DNA from: Paraburkholderia sp. BL10I2N1
GTDB taxonomy: Bacteria > Pseudomonadota > Gammaproteobacteria > Burkholderiales > Burkholderiaceae
Assembly: GCF_004361815.1 (NCBI RefSeq)
Contig: NZ_SNWA01000004.1
Span: forward strand, 124,001-188,000
Reading direction: 5' to 3'
DNA length: 64,000 nucleotides
Shown: positions 17,501-26,697 of the stretch, one piece after another
Layout of the letters: every line of letters begins with the position of its first letter
Numbering within the stretch: the first letter of the stretch is position 1
The notes under the pieces: generated by a model
The model's database searches: none
Seen by the model: only the letters and a program-made list of their open reading frames with translations
Told to the model about the DNA's origin: nothing
Translations under genes and position numbers: made by a program

Positions 17501-17773
17501 GGCTGCGTGCCGCTTGCCATCGCGGTTGGCGCATCGGCGAACAGCCGGCACTCGATCGGGACCGGTGTGATCGGCGGGATGCTCGGCGCGACCGTCATCG
17601 CGGTCTTCTTCATCCCGATGTTCTACTTCCTGCTCGAGTCCCTGTCGTCACGCAAGGGCGGCCCGAAGACGAAGCCAGGGCCGGGTGCCGACACCCCGGG
17701 CGGCGCGACGCCGCCAGCGGGCGGTCCGGGCGCACCGAAGGCCACGCCGTCTGCGCAGCATGAGGGTGACTGA
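14546..17773 (+). CDS. RND multidrug efflux inner-membrane pump (HAE1/AcrB family)
   Basis: At 1075 residues the length is typical of hydrophobe/amphiphile efflux-1 pumps. It starts MSISHFCIDRPIFASVISIV and has the PVAQYPDITPPQI segment near residue 35. The proton-relay Asp pair lies in GIVVDDAIVVIENVER, and the usual TM bundles and two large periplasmic loops are present. The C terminus carries a Pro/Gly-rich tail (KPGPGADTPGGATPPAGGPG). The gene lies 12 bases after the adaptor and 1 base before the outer-membrane factor. Substrates cannot be told from the sequence; antibiotics, dyes and aromatic compounds are common for the family. Confidence 0.96.
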   Translation: MSISHFCIDRPIFASVISIVITLGGALTMLALPVAQYPDITPPQITISTTYPGASADVVANNVAAPIEQQVNGADNMIYMNSSSSSTGNLTINAFFEIGTNPQLAQVDVQNRVNLALPQLPQSVQAQGVQVQKKSSAFMMVIAIYSPDQRFDSTYIANYANIYVLDALKRIPGANQSSIFGTPDYAMRIWLKPDRMAQLAITATDVQNAVANQNQQFAVGRIGQSPTGEPVEQSFAVTTTGRLAEPAQFENIILRAASEGSAIVRLKDVGRAELGQKDYSIRSRFQGKPATIIAVYQQPGANALDVSKQVRAALAELGKSFPEGIKYEIAMDTTEFTRASISDVVHTFFEALVLVVIVVFVFLQSLRATLIPVLAVPISIVGTAMGMALLGFSINMLTLFGMVLAIGIVVDDAIVVIENVERTMTVRKLNPKDAAKVAMDEVAGPVIAIVLVLCAVFVPVAFVSGITGQLYKQFAITIAISVVISGIVALTLSPSLAALLLKSAHKEKKGFFRWFENSFARLTASYSRAIQFVIKRFVLALLLIGGMIVLTVVMMKSIPGAFLPPEDQGYLLGAVQMPDAASLDRTGAVSDQVTEYFMKQDAVGSITTVDGYSLLDVQNKNNASTFFVGLKSFDERYTRANRATQNARTVLLDAYKTLSQISAGIVVPVNPPSIPGLGTTGGTEVWIQSQGDATIAQLAGVVQQFIEKARKRPELSRVTTTFNASSQQLLVEVDRERAQTLGVPIEDVYSSMQTMFGSLYVSQFNRSSRLWQVILQADPTYRLKPQDLDQIFVRSKTGAMVPLRAVATYRYVTGPDLITRFNNFPAVLVTANAAPGYSSGQVISTLEELATAMPPGYGVAWSGEAYEARKSGGTSGAVFVFGLVMVFLILAAQYEKWSLPIGVIMAVPFALFGALLAIMMRGLNNDIYFQIGLTMLVALAAKNAILIFEFAVINREAGASVLDATVRASEERLRPIVMTSLAFILGCVPLAIAVGASANSRHSIGTGVIGGMLGATVIAVFFIPMFYFLLESLSSRKGGPKTKPGPGADTPGGATPPAGGPGAPKATPSAQHEGD

Positions 17774-17774
17774 C

Positions 17775-19250
17775 ATGCGTGCAACGGCATTCGCGCGCCT
17801 TCTCGCACCGCTCCTCGTGCTCACATTGAATGGCTGTCTGCTCGGACCGGACTACGTGCGGCCCAAGGTCGATGTGCCGGCCAACTTCCGCTTCACCATT
17901 CAGGAGACAACCGACACCGCCAACACCGCGTGGTGGGAGCAGTTTCAGGATCCCGTCCTCAATGACCTGATTGCCGCTGCGCTCGCCGATAACCTCGACG
18001 TCAAGGTTGCCGCCGCACGCGTCGAAGAATTTCGCGGCCAGTTCGTGAGTACCCGTTCCGGGTTGTTTCCCCAGGTCGGGGCGAACTTCGATGCTTCACG
18101 TCAGCGCGCGACGGAGGTCGGGGCGACGCCAATACCGGCCGGTGTCAGTCCGGTCTACAACCTGTTCGACGCGTCCGTGTCGGCATCGTGGGAAATCGAT
18201 CTGTTCGGTCGGATCCGGCGCGAGACCGAAGCGGCGCGGGCGAACCTGCTGGCGAGCGAAGAGGGCCGCCGCGGGACGATCCTCACGCTGGTGGCTTCGG
18301 TCGCTTCGTCCTATATCAATCTGCGCAGCCTCGACCGGCAGCTCGAAATCGCGAAAGCCACCGTTGAGAGCCGGGCCGATTCGGTCCACGTGTTCACGCT
18401 GCGCTTCCACGGCGGCGAAGTATCGCAGATGGAACTGGCGCAGAGCCAGTCCGAATATCAGGCGGCGCTGGCCACCATTCCGCAGCTCGAATCTCAGATC
18501 GCGGTGCAGGAAGACGCACTTGCCGTGCTGCTCGGACGCAACCCCGAGCCCATCGTGCGTGGTCGGGAACTGGATGCACTAGCCGCGCCTACGATTCCCG
18601 CCGGTTTGCCGTCCGATCTCCTCGAACGCCGTCCGGACGTGCTGCAGGCCGAGCAGAACCTGGTGGCGGAAAACGCACTGATCGGTGCCGCGCGTGCGTT
18701 GTATTTTCCGTCGATCTCGCTGACGGGGCTGTTCGGCTCGGTCAGCACGGAATTCTCGAAGCTCTTCACCGGGCCGGCTCGCGTGTGGTCGTTTGCCGGT
18801 TCGGTATCGCTGCCGATCTTCACCGGCGGCAACATCGCAGGGCAGGTCCACCAGGCGGAGGCGCGTCAACAGGAAGCGCTCTTCTCCTATCGGAAGGCGA
18901 TCCAGGTTGCGTTCCAGGAAGTCGCGGATGCGCTCATCACCCTGCAGAAGTCACGCGAGCAACTGAGCGTGCAGGCCGACCAGGTGACCTCGCTCACAAC
19001 CTACGCGCACCTGGCGCGGCTGCGCTACGAAGGCGGGTATACGAGCTACATCGAGGTGCTCGACGCCGAGCGGAGTCTGTTTAACGCGCAGTTGACCTAT
19101 GCGCAGACACAGGGTGCCGAGCTGACGTCATTCGTTAGCCTGTACAAGGCGATGGGCGGCGGCTGGGTCGTCAAGGCGGAGGAGATGACGCAGCCGCCGG
19201 CTCCTGCCCAGCCGGTGGCGGGTGTGCCGGCATCGGAGGCTCAGCCATGA
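17775..19250 (+). CDS. outer-membrane efflux lipoprotein (NodT/OprM family)
   Basis: The start at 17775 follows AGGGTG right after the pump stop. The 491-residue product has a lipobox (LTLNGC) followed by LLGPDYVRP, the usual start of NodT-type factors, and two TolC-like repeats with long helices (AWWEQFQDPVLNDLIAAAL, SASWEIDLFGRIRRETEAA, LLERRPDVLQAEQNLVAENA). It completes the tripartite RND pump and forms the outer-membrane channel. Its stop overlaps the pqiA start (ATGA). Confidence 0.95.
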   Translation: MRATAFARLLAPLLVLTLNGCLLGPDYVRPKVDVPANFRFTIQETTDTANTAWWEQFQDPVLNDLIAAALADNLDVKVAAARVEEFRGQFVSTRSGLFPQVGANFDASRQRATEVGATPIPAGVSPVYNLFDASVSASWEIDLFGRIRRETEAARANLLASEEGRRGTILTLVASVASSYINLRSLDRQLEIAKATVESRADSVHVFTLRFHGGEVSQMELAQSQSEYQAALATIPQLESQIAVQEDALAVLLGRNPEPIVRGRELDALAAPTIPAGLPSDLLERRPDVLQAEQNLVAENALIGAARALYFPSISLTGLFGSVSTEFSKLFTGPARVWSFAGSVSLPIFTGGNIAGQVHQAEARQQEALFSYRKAIQVAFQEVADALITLQKSREQLSVQADQVTSLTTYAHLARLRYEGGYTSYIEVLDAERSLFNAQLTYAQTQGAELTSFVSLYKAMGGGWVVKAEEMTQPPAPAQPVAGVPASEAQP

Positions 19251-20536
19251 ACCGCGCCGGCCTTCTTGCATGCCATGAATGCGACCTGCTGCAGTTGGAT
19301 GCAGAGGTTCCCGAAGGGGGCGTGCTGCGTTGTCGACGCTGTCATGGGGAGCTTTACCGCAATCGCGCCAACGCGCTCGACCGTGCGTTTGCGCTTGCGC
19401 TGGGGGCGAGCGTGCTGCTGCTGATCGCCAACGCGTATCCGATTGTCGGGCTGTCGGTGAACGGCACGGTGGTCGAGACGACCCTGATTGGGGCAGTAGT
19501 CGTGCTCTACAAGGACGGGATGTGGCCGCTCGCGGGGCTCGTCTTCGCCACCACGGTGCTCACCCCTTTTCTGCAGGCCGCGTCGATCCTGTGGATGCTG
19601 GTGCCGTTGCGGCTGAACCGCGTGCCCTGGGGGGCTGCGCCCGTGTTCCGGCTGTCTCGCGTCATCCAGCCGTGGGGCATGACCGAGGTGCTGATCCTTG
19701 GCCTGCTGGTTGCGCTCGTCAAGCTGGCCCACATCGCCAGCGTCGTGGTCGACGTCGGACTGTGGTCGTTCGGCGCGCTGATGCTGGTGCTCGCCGCCGC
19801 GGCTGCGTCGTTCGATTCACGCGAACTGTGGGCGCGCATCGCTACGCTGCAGCATACCGGTGGCCAGCCGCACGACGCGCGCCCTGTGCTGCATGACTGG
19901 GTGAGCGCGTCGGAGTGCGGGCTGGTTCAGTGTCATGACTGCGGCTTGCTGGCGAAGGTGCCCGCGCACGCGCATGAACTGCGCTGTCCTCGCTGCGGTG
20001 CCTCGATGCATCGCCGCAAGGCGGATAGCCTGACGCGCACGTGGGCGTTGCTGTTCGCCGCGATGGTGCTATACGTGCCGGCCAATGCCTTGCCGGTGAT
20101 GTACACCAGTTCGCTGTTCGGCGCCCAGAAGGATACGATCCTGAGCGGCGTCGTCTACCTGTGGACGTCCGGTTCGTGGCCACTCGCGCTCGTGGTGTTC
20201 ATCGCGAGCATCGCGGTCCCGATGCTGAAGATTATCGCCATCGCCTTCCTGGCGATCTCGACCCGGCTTCACTCCTCCTGGAGCCCCGAACAGCGCACGC
20301 GCATCTACCGGGTGGTCGAACTGGTCGGGCGCTGGTCGATGCTCGATATCTACGTCATTACGATGCTGGTCGCTCTCGTCCAGTTCAAGGCGCTGGCTAC
20401 CATCCAGGCGGGTCCTGCCGCCATTGCGTTCGGCGCCGTCGTCGTGCTGACGATGTTCGCCGCCATGTCGTTCGACCCGCGCCTCATCTGGGACGCAGCG
20501 AAGCAAGATCATGTCCGATCCCCGGAAACCTCCTGA
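19247..20536 (+). CDS. pqiA: paraquat-inducible protein A, integral membrane
   Basis: The 429-residue protein has two similar halves. Each begins with a zinc-ribbon-like Cys set (CHECDLLQL with CRRCH near residues 7-32, and CHDCGLLAKVP with CPRCGASMHR near 225-250) followed by four hydrophobic segments (for example FALALGASVLLLIANAYPIV and TWALLFAAMVLYVPANALPV). This is the PqiA/YebS architecture. It overlaps the outer-membrane factor by 4 bases and pqiB by 26 bases, so it is translated in one operon with them. PqiA with PqiB and PqiC forms a lipid-transport bridge across the periplasm. Confidence 0.93.
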   Translation: MNRAGLLACHECDLLQLDAEVPEGGVLRCRRCHGELYRNRANALDRAFALALGASVLLLIANAYPIVGLSVNGTVVETTLIGAVVVLYKDGMWPLAGLVFATTVLTPFLQAASILWMLVPLRLNRVPWGAAPVFRLSRVIQPWGMTEVLILGLLVALVKLAHIASVVVDVGLWSFGALMLVLAAAAASFDSRELWARIATLQHTGGQPHDARPVLHDWVSASECGLVQCHDCGLLAKVPAHAHELRCPRCGASMHRRKADSLTRTWALLFAAMVLYVPANALPVMYTSSLFGAQKDTILSGVVYLWTSGSWPLALVVFIASIAVPMLKIIAIAFLAISTRLHSSWSPEQRTRIYRVVELVGRWSMLDIYVITMLVALVQFKALATIQAGPAAIAFGAVVVLTMFAAMSFDPRLIWDAAKQDHVRSPETS

Positions 20537-22136
20537 CCTGCCCGATCTCCCTGAAGCCATACCCGCGCCACGCGCGCGCTGGCGGTTCCAGGTGGTATGG
20601 CTCGTGCCGATCGTCGCCGTCCTGATCGGCGGGTGGCTCGCCGTCAAGTCGGTCCTCGAACAGGGGCCGACGATCACCATTACATTCAAGACCGGAGAAG
20701 GACTGGAGGCAGGCAAGACGAAGATCAAGTTCAAGGACGTCGATATCGGAGTCATCAAGGGAGTGACCCTCTCGAAAGATCACAAGCATGTGGTTGCAAC
20801 CGCGGAGGTCGTCAAGGATGCGTCGGATCTGCTCGTCGACGACACGCATTTCTGGGTCGTGCGTCCGCGCATCTCAGGCGGCACGGTGTCAGGCCTCGGG
20901 ACACTCCTGTCCGGCTCGTTCGTCGGCATGGACGCGGGAGCCTCGCCGAAGGCGCGCGACAAATTCACCGGCCTTGAGATTCCACCTGTGATTGCGAGCG
21001 ATGTACCCGGCCGGGATTTCGTGCTCAAAAGCCCGGACATGGGCTCGCTGGATGTCGGCACGCCGATTTTTTACCGCCGGCTGCAGGTGGGACAGATCAC
21101 GTCCTTCAGTCTCGATCCGGACGGCAGGAGCGTAACGTTGCACGCCTTCATCAATGCGCCCTATGACAGGTTCGTCAGACCCGATACGCGCTTCTGGCAT
21201 GCGAGCGGGGTGGACGTGGCGCTCGATACCGACGGCGTGCGGGTCAACATGCAATCGATCGCGTCGATCCTTATTGGTGGCGTCGCATTCGACACGCCGG
21301 ATCATTCGATCGACCAGCCGCCAGCCGCGGTGGGGACCACCTTCACGTTGTTCGGGCGCTTTGTTGATGCCATGAAGCGCCACGACCGCATCGTCACCCG
21401 GTACGTCGCGGAATTCACCGATTCGGTACGTGGATTGACGATCGGCGCGCCGCTCGATTTTCGCGGAATCACGGTTGGCGAGGTAACCGGCATCTATACC
21501 CGATTCTCCCGCGAAACCAGGAAGCTGAGTATCGTGGTTGAAGTCGCATACTATCCCGAACGCTTCACGAACCGGTATGAGAGCGGCCCGACCGGCGGCC
21601 CGGCCGTCGAGACGGAGAACGCGCACGAATTTGCGGATTATCTGGTCGCAAGGGGCATGCGCCTTCAATTGAGGACCGGCAACCTGCTGACCGGTCAGCT
21701 TTATCTTGCCATCGACTTTTTCCCGGATGCGCCGAAAGCGAAAATCGACTGGAGCAAGGATCCAGCTGAATTTCCGACCGTTCCAGGCACACTGCAAACC
21801 CTTCAGGATTCCATGTCGCGCCTGATGACGAAACTGAATACGATTCCGTTCGACGCGATCGGCAAGAACACGCAACAGGCCCTGCAGAGCGCCAATGCGT
21901 TGCTCACCCATGTCGACAAGGATATTGTGCCTCCAGCGAAGGACACCCTGAATGCCGCACATGGGGTGATGAATTCGGCCAACAGTGCCCTGCAGCCGGA
22001 TTCCGAACTGCAGCAGAACGTTTCCGATGCTATGGGCCAACTGGCGCAGACGGCCGCCGCCGTCCGCACGCTGGCGGACTACCTCGAACGACATCCTGAG
22101 GCACTCGTACGCGGCAAGTCGGAGAACAAACCGTGA
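20511..22136 (+). CDS. pqiB: PqiB, MCE-domain lipid transport protein
   Basis: The 541-residue protein has one N-terminal TM segment (RWRFQVVWLVPIVAVLIGGWLAV-type, about residues 22-44) and three MCE domains: ITFKTGEGLEAGKTKIKFKD, SPDMGSLDVGTPIFYRRLQV and VRGLTIGAPLDFRGITVGEV. A helical C-terminal region follows (about 420-530). In the family the MCE rings stack into a needle spanning the periplasm. The GTGA overlap with pqiC supports coupled translation. Confidence 0.94.
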   Translation: MSDPRKPPDLPDLPEAIPAPRARWRFQVVWLVPIVAVLIGGWLAVKSVLEQGPTITITFKTGEGLEAGKTKIKFKDVDIGVIKGVTLSKDHKHVVATAEVVKDASDLLVDDTHFWVVRPRISGGTVSGLGTLLSGSFVGMDAGASPKARDKFTGLEIPPVIASDVPGRDFVLKSPDMGSLDVGTPIFYRRLQVGQITSFSLDPDGRSVTLHAFINAPYDRFVRPDTRFWHASGVDVALDTDGVRVNMQSIASILIGGVAFDTPDHSIDQPPAAVGTTFTLFGRFVDAMKRHDRIVTRYVAEFTDSVRGLTIGAPLDFRGITVGEVTGIYTRFSRETRKLSIVVEVAYYPERFTNRYESGPTGGPAVETENAHEFADYLVARGMRLQLRTGNLLTGQLYLAIDFFPDAPKAKIDWSKDPAEFPTVPGTLQTLQDSMSRLMTKLNTIPFDAIGKNTQQALQSANALLTHVDKDIVPPAKDTLNAAHGVMNSANSALQPDSELQQNVSDAMGQLAQTAAAVRTLADYLERHPEALVRGKSENKP

Positions 22137-22732
22137 CGCGCACTGCTCTGGTCATCCTCGTCGTGCTCTCAGGCGTGTTGCTGGGCGCCTGCGGCAGTTC
22201 GCCGACGGCGAGCTTCTACACGCTGAAGTCCGATGCCGCACTGGCGCCGATGGTGTCGACGGCGCCGGCTAAGCCTGTCCAGGTCGTGATCAGTGCGGTG
22301 ACCATCCCCGGCGTGGTCGATCGGCCCCAGATTGTGACCCTTGTGGGCGACAACCAGGTGGCGCTCGACGAATTCGCCCGGTGGGGTGAACCGCTCAAGG
22401 CAAACATCGCGCGTGCGATTGCCGGCGATCTCGCCAGGTTGCTGGGATCGGACCGCGTATCGGTATTCGATGCGGGCATGGATCCGGCCAATACATGGCG
22501 CGTAAGGGTGGACGTGATGCGTTTTGATGCGACGCCCGGTGAGGCGGTGACGATCGAGGCATTGTGGGCACTGGTTGCGCCGGGCAAATCGGTACCCGTC
22601 GTCGGGAGGTCGCTTGTCCGCCAGCAGATGGACGGGCACGGCAACGACGCCCTGGTGTCGGCGGCCGACAGGGCGCTTGGTGCGGTGAGCCACGATATAG
22701 CCGCGGTCATTCAGGCGGGCTCGCCTCAATAG
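22133..22732 (+). CDS. pqiC: PqiC-type outer-membrane lipoprotein
   Basis: The GTG start overlaps the pqiB stop. The 199-residue product has a lipoprotein signal (VILVVLSGVLLGAC) followed at once by GSSPTASFYTL, the hallmark start of the ABC-type transport auxiliary lipoprotein (PqiC/YmbA) family. It would sit in the inner leaflet of the outer membrane and receive the PqiB needle. It is the last gene of the pqi set; about 160 bp separate it from the next gene. Confidence 0.92.
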   Translation: MTRTALVILVVLSGVLLGACGSSPTASFYTLKSDAALAPMVSTAPAKPVQVVISAVTIPGVVDRPQIVTLVGDNQVALDEFARWGEPLKANIARAIAGDLARLLGSDRVSVFDAGMDPANTWRVRVDVMRFDATPGEAVTIEALWALVAPGKSVPVVGRSLVRQQMDGHGNDALVSAADRALGAVSHDIAAVIQAGSPQ

Positions 22733-22893
22733 CGGATCGCGACGGACGGTTTTTCTTGTACATGGTTTCTGGTGACGTTTTACCCCGAAAGCGCCGGTAA
22801 CAGCGGTGTGGCTCAGTCGAGGCCATCGCGGGTTCCTGGCAAGCCTGGTTTGCCGTCGGGATCCCCTCGCGGCGACCCGCGAGGAGACAACCG

Positions 22894-23997
22894 ATGCTGC
22901 CCACCCCGACTGCCCCCAGGACACTTTCCCGAGACTTGCTCGACGCGTTGATCCGTGCAGGGCTGATTGCCGTTCTGGCCGTGTTCTGTTTCCGGGTCTT
23001 CGTACCATTCCTCAACCTGATGGTCTGGGCGCTGATCCTCGCGATCACGCTTTATCCGTTGCAGGTCAGACTCCGAAGCCGATTCGCCAACAAGGAAGGT
23101 ATGGTCGCCACCCTGATCATCCTTGTCTCGTTTGTCATCATTCTCGTGCCGACGTATTTGCTGGGCGTCGCCGTAGCCGACTCGATCGAGAGAGGGATGG
23201 AGATCTTCAAGAGCGGCAGCTTCCGTATTCCACCGCCTGCCGAATCGATCGCCAGCTGGCCGCTGGTCGGTCATCGCGTGTATGACTTCTGGCAGCAAGC
23301 CTCGACGGATCTCACCGGTCTCGCGCAGCGGTTTGCACCGCAACTCAAGGACTTCGGCCTCGCCTTGCTCGGCACTGTCACCGGCCTTAGCGCGGGGCTG
23401 CTGATTTTCTTCGTCGCCCTGATCGTCGCGGGCATTTTCATGGCACATGGCGAGACAGGCTACAACAGCGCGGTGCAGATCTTCTCGCGTATCTCCGGTC
23501 CTGAGAACGGCGTGCAAATTGCCGATCTGTGCACGTCCACCATCCGCGCGGTCGCCCAGGGCGTGGTCGGTATTGCGTTCATCCAGATGTTGCTGATTGG
23601 CGTCGCGTTTATCGTCATGGGTATTCCCGGCGCGGGTTTGCTCGCGCTCGCCGTGCTGCTGATCGGCATCATGCAGTTGCCCGCCACGCTGATCACGGTT
23701 CCCGTCATCATCTTCGTGATCGTCACGGAGGGGGTCAGCACGGGGACGATTGTCTTCTCGGTCTATGTTTTCATCGCGGGTCTGGCAGATAACGTGCTCA
23801 AACCCTTGCTGCTCGGCCGTGGCGTCGCGGTGCCGATGCCCGTGGTGCTGATCGGCGCGCTCGGCGGCATGGTGACGGGTGGCGTGATCGGCCTCTTCAT
23901 CGGTCCCGTCATGCTCGCGGTGGGTTATCAGCTGTTCTGGCGCTGGGTGAGAGACCAGCCGGAGCGCCAGAGCGTCGAGGAACAAAAGCAGTCCTGA
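22894..23997 (+). CDS. AI-2E/PerM-family membrane permease
   Basis: The ATG at 22894 follows CGAGGAGACAACC. The 367-residue product has about eight hydrophobic segments: a pair at the N terminus (LIRAGLIAVLAVFCFRVFVPF, MVWALILAITLYPL), a long non-membrane loop (about 95-150) and a C-terminal cluster with GIAFIQMLLIGVAFIVMGIPGAG and the final VLIGALGGMVTGGVIGLFIG. This matches the AI-2E exporter/PerM family. What it moves is unknown; members have been linked to autoinducer-2 export or to Na+/H+ exchange. The position between pqiC and a second export set suggests envelope transport. Confidence 0.9.
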   Translation: MLPTPTAPRTLSRDLLDALIRAGLIAVLAVFCFRVFVPFLNLMVWALILAITLYPLQVRLRSRFANKEGMVATLIILVSFVIILVPTYLLGVAVADSIERGMEIFKSGSFRIPPPAESIASWPLVGHRVYDFWQQASTDLTGLAQRFAPQLKDFGLALLGTVTGLSAGLLIFFVALIVAGIFMAHGETGYNSAVQIFSRISGPENGVQIADLCTSTIRAVAQGVVGIAFIQMLLIGVAFIVMGIPGAGLLALAVLLIGIMQLPATLITVPVIIFVIVTEGVSTGTIVFSVYVFIAGLADNVLKPLLLGRGVAVPMPVVLIGALGGMVTGGVIGLFIGPVMLAVGYQLFWRWVRDQPERQSVEEQKQS

Positions 23998-24015
23998 AGC
24001 TGTGGAGACGGTTCC

Positions 24016-25566
24016 GTGTCCCCTTTCATGCGTCCATACGGGATGGCGGTACTGCTTGGGGCAGGCTGCCTGAGTGGATGCATGCGCGTGGGACCGGACT
24101 TTCAACCGCAGCACGAGAGCTGGAGCGAGCACTGGAGCAGCGCCTCGATCGAGCAGACCACGGAGCAGGCAACGCAACCCGACGCGCGGCAGTGGTGGCA
24201 GGTTTTCGCGGACCAGAATCTCGACCGTCTGATTGCCGAGGCAGATGAGCACAACGGCGACCTGAAGATTGCCGGCCTGCGGGTCATCGAGGCGCGCGCC
24301 CAATTGGGCATCGCAGAGGCAGGACGTTACCCACAGGTACAGCAGGCCAACGCCGACGTGCTTTATTCCGCGCGCAAACGCTCCGGTGGATTCAACCCTC
24401 GCTCCGGCGGCTACTGGCAGTACGGTGCGAGTTTCAGCATTGGTTGGGAGCTGGATTTCTGGGGGCGTTTCAGCCGCGCGATCGAGTCGGCCGACGCCGC
24501 GTTTTTCGCCTCCCAGGCCAACCGCGACGACGTATTGGTCTTGCTGCACGCGCAGGTTGCCGATACGTATTACACACTGCGCACGGCAGAGGCGCGGCTA
24601 CGCATCGCGCGCGAGAACGCCCAGTTGCAAAAGCGCAGTTATGAGATCACGCAGCGGCTCTTCAAGAGCGGGGAAAGCGACGAACTCGATCTTCAGCAGG
24701 CGAAGACGCAGTATCTCGGCACGCTCTCCAGCGTCCCCGACCTCGAGAGCCAGATCGTGCTCGCGCGTCATGCGCTGTCCGTGCTGCTTGGCCGGCCACC
24801 GGGCCCATTGCCGGAGCTCGATGCGCAGTCGGGCAAGGAAGGCTGGATTCCGCTAGTCGATCGCGCCGTGCTGCAGGACGTGCCGGCCAGTCTGCTGCTG
24901 CGCCGCCCCGATGTTCGCGCGGCCGAGTTTCAGATGGCTGCGCAGTCTGCGCTGATCGGCGTGGCGAAGGCGGACCTGTACCCGTCCATATCGTTGGTGG
25001 GCTCTCTGGGATGGAGCGCCAGCTCGCTCTCGGGCTCACCAAACACGCTCGGCGTGGCGGGCGGCCCGAGCGTCACGTGGAATCTGTTCGATCACGGCAA
25101 GATCAAGAACAACGTGCGCGTGCAGGATGCCCGCCTGCAGCAGTTGATCGTTGCCTATCAGAACACCGTGCGCGAGGCCGCGCGCGAAGCCGACGACGCA
25201 GCGACGTCGCTCATCGCGGCGTTGCAGCGCGACAGTATCCTAAGTGACGCGCAAGGCGCTGCGCGGCGCTCGTTGACCCTTGCCAACACGATATATCGGG
25301 AAGGGTACTCCGACTTCCAGCGCGTCCTCGATGCGCAGCGCGCGCTGTTCGCTCAACAGGATGCTTACATCGTCAACCGCAGCAACGCCGTGGGCAGTCT
25401 GATCGCGCTCTATAAGGCGGTCGGTGGAGGCTGGTACGGCGAGGGGCCGCTCGTCGATCCGGCGACCCGCCAGCAAATGCAGCAACGCACCGACTGGGGC
25501 GACTTGCTGAACGAACCGGATGCGCCGTCCGTCACCGCCAGCCCTTCCGCAGGTCCGTCCCGATGA
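24016..25566 (+). CDS. outer-membrane efflux lipoprotein (NodT family), second system
   Basis: The GTG start follows GGAGACGGTTCC. The 516-residue protein has a lipobox (GCLSGC) and MRVGPDFQPQ directly after it, as in NodT-type factors, then two TolC-like repeats (WWQVFADQNLDRLIAEADEH, LLLRRPDVRAAEFQMAAQSA). It belongs to the second tripartite set: its last bases overlap the adaptor start (ATGA). It is not a close copy of the first factor at 17.8-19.3 kb. Confidence 0.94.
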   Translation: MSPFMRPYGMAVLLGAGCLSGCMRVGPDFQPQHESWSEHWSSASIEQTTEQATQPDARQWWQVFADQNLDRLIAEADEHNGDLKIAGLRVIEARAQLGIAEAGRYPQVQQANADVLYSARKRSGGFNPRSGGYWQYGASFSIGWELDFWGRFSRAIESADAAFFASQANRDDVLVLLHAQVADTYYTLRTAEARLRIARENAQLQKRSYEITQRLFKSGESDELDLQQAKTQYLGTLSSVPDLESQIVLARHALSVLLGRPPGPLPELDAQSGKEGWIPLVDRAVLQDVPASLLLRRPDVRAAEFQMAAQSALIGVAKADLYPSISLVGSLGWSASSLSGSPNTLGVAGGPSVTWNLFDHGKIKNNVRVQDARLQQLIVAYQNTVREAAREADDAATSLIAALQRDSILSDAQGAARRSLTLANTIYREGYSDFQRVLDAQRALFAQQDAYIVNRSNAVGSLIALYKAVGGGWYGEGPLVDPATRQQMQQRTDWGDLLNEPDAPSVTASPSAGPSR

Positions 25567-26690
25567 GCGACACGCCCACGCCCACCACCACCCCGCCGCC
25601 GGATTCGCCGGCGCCTGCCGCCGACTCATCGGGCAAGGCCGTGAAGTGGGTCGTCGGCCTGATCGTCGTGAGCCTGATCTGGTATCTGCTCGCCGACCGC
25701 TTCACGCCTTATACGCAACAGGCGCGCGTTCAGGCCTACGTCGTGCCCGTCGCCGCGGAAGCTTCGGGACGGGTGACACGTGTGCTCGTCCACAACAACC
25801 AGGAAGTCAACGCGGGCGACGTGCTGTTCGAGGTCGATAACACGCAGTACCGCATCTCCGTCGATCGCGCGCGGGCCGACCTCGAGTCGACGCGCCGGCA
25901 GATCGGCGCGAGCACGGCCGGTATCGATTCGGCACTCGCTTCGTTGCGGGCGGCCATCGCGAACGAGGTCAAGGCGCGTCAGGACAGCGACCGGCTCGAA
26001 CGGCTTTACCGGGAAGACGAGGGCACGGTTTCGCTGCGACGCCTGGAAGTCGCGCGTGCGACCCACGAGCAGGCCCAGAGCCAGGTTGCTGCCGCCCGTG
26101 CCGAAGTGGAGCGCGCGCGCGAACAGCAAGGCGGCACCGACGCGGAGAATGCGCAGCTGCGCAGCGCCGCCGCTGCGCTGGAAAAAGCGGAGCTCGATCT
26201 TGCCAATACCCGGATCAGGGCGCGCTCAGCTGGCGTCATCACGGATCTGCGCACTGAAGTCGGCCAGTTCGCGGCGGCGGGCAACCCGGTCATGACGCTG
26301 ATCGCCATTCACGACGTCTGGGTCAGCGCGGATATGACCGAAAACAATCTTGGCCACCTTCGGCCGGGCATGCCTGTGGCCATCGCGCTGGACGCGCTGC
26401 CCGGCGAGATATTCGAAGGGCGGTTGCGCAGCATCGGATACGGTGTGAGCGTGGGCCAGAGCACGCCGCCGGGAACCCTGCCCACTGTCCAGAACAGCCG
26501 TGACTGGCTGCGCCCAGCGCAACGCTTTCCGGTCATCGTCGAGTTCGCGAAAGGCGAAAATGCGCGACTACGCAACATTCGGGTGGGCGGGCAGGCTGAA
26601 GTGATGGCGTTTCCGACGGAGGGCAATCCGCTCAATCCGCTCGGCCGAATGTTCCTGTATGTGATGAGCCTGCTTTCGTACCTCTACTGA
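25563..26690 (+). CDS. HlyD/EmrA-type membrane-fusion adaptor
   Basis: The 375-residue protein has a Pro-rich N terminus, one TM segment (VKWVVGLIVVSLIWYLLADR, about residues 28-47), a lipoyl segment (VVPVAAEASGRVTRVLVHNN) and a coiled coil (about 95-210). It ends with a beta-barrel part (TRIRARSAGVITDLRTEVGQ, NNLGHLRPGMPVAIALDALP). This is the EmrA/AaeA/MdtN-like adaptor layout. It sits between its outer-membrane factor and a DUF2955 membrane protein, with overlaps or a 7-base gap. Confidence 0.92.
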   Translation: MSDTPTPTTTPPPDSPAPAADSSGKAVKWVVGLIVVSLIWYLLADRFTPYTQQARVQAYVVPVAAEASGRVTRVLVHNNQEVNAGDVLFEVDNTQYRISVDRARADLESTRRQIGASTAGIDSALASLRAAIANEVKARQDSDRLERLYREDEGTVSLRRLEVARATHEQAQSQVAAARAEVERAREQQGGTDAENAQLRSAAAALEKAELDLANTRIRARSAGVITDLRTEVGQFAAAGNPVMTLIAIHDVWVSADMTENNLGHLRPGMPVAIALDALPGEIFEGRLRSIGYGVSVGQSTPPGTLPTVQNSRDWLRPAQRFPVIVEFAKGENARLRNIRVGGQAEVMAFPTEGNPLNPLGRMFLYVMSLLSYLY

Positions 26691-26697
26691 GAGAATT

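Noticed and set aside
22813..24549. A 578-codon minus-strand frame opposite the PerM and NodT genes
   Set aside because: Its composition is typical of antisense (Arg, Asp, His, Gln runs), and both plus-strand genes have clear family motifs.
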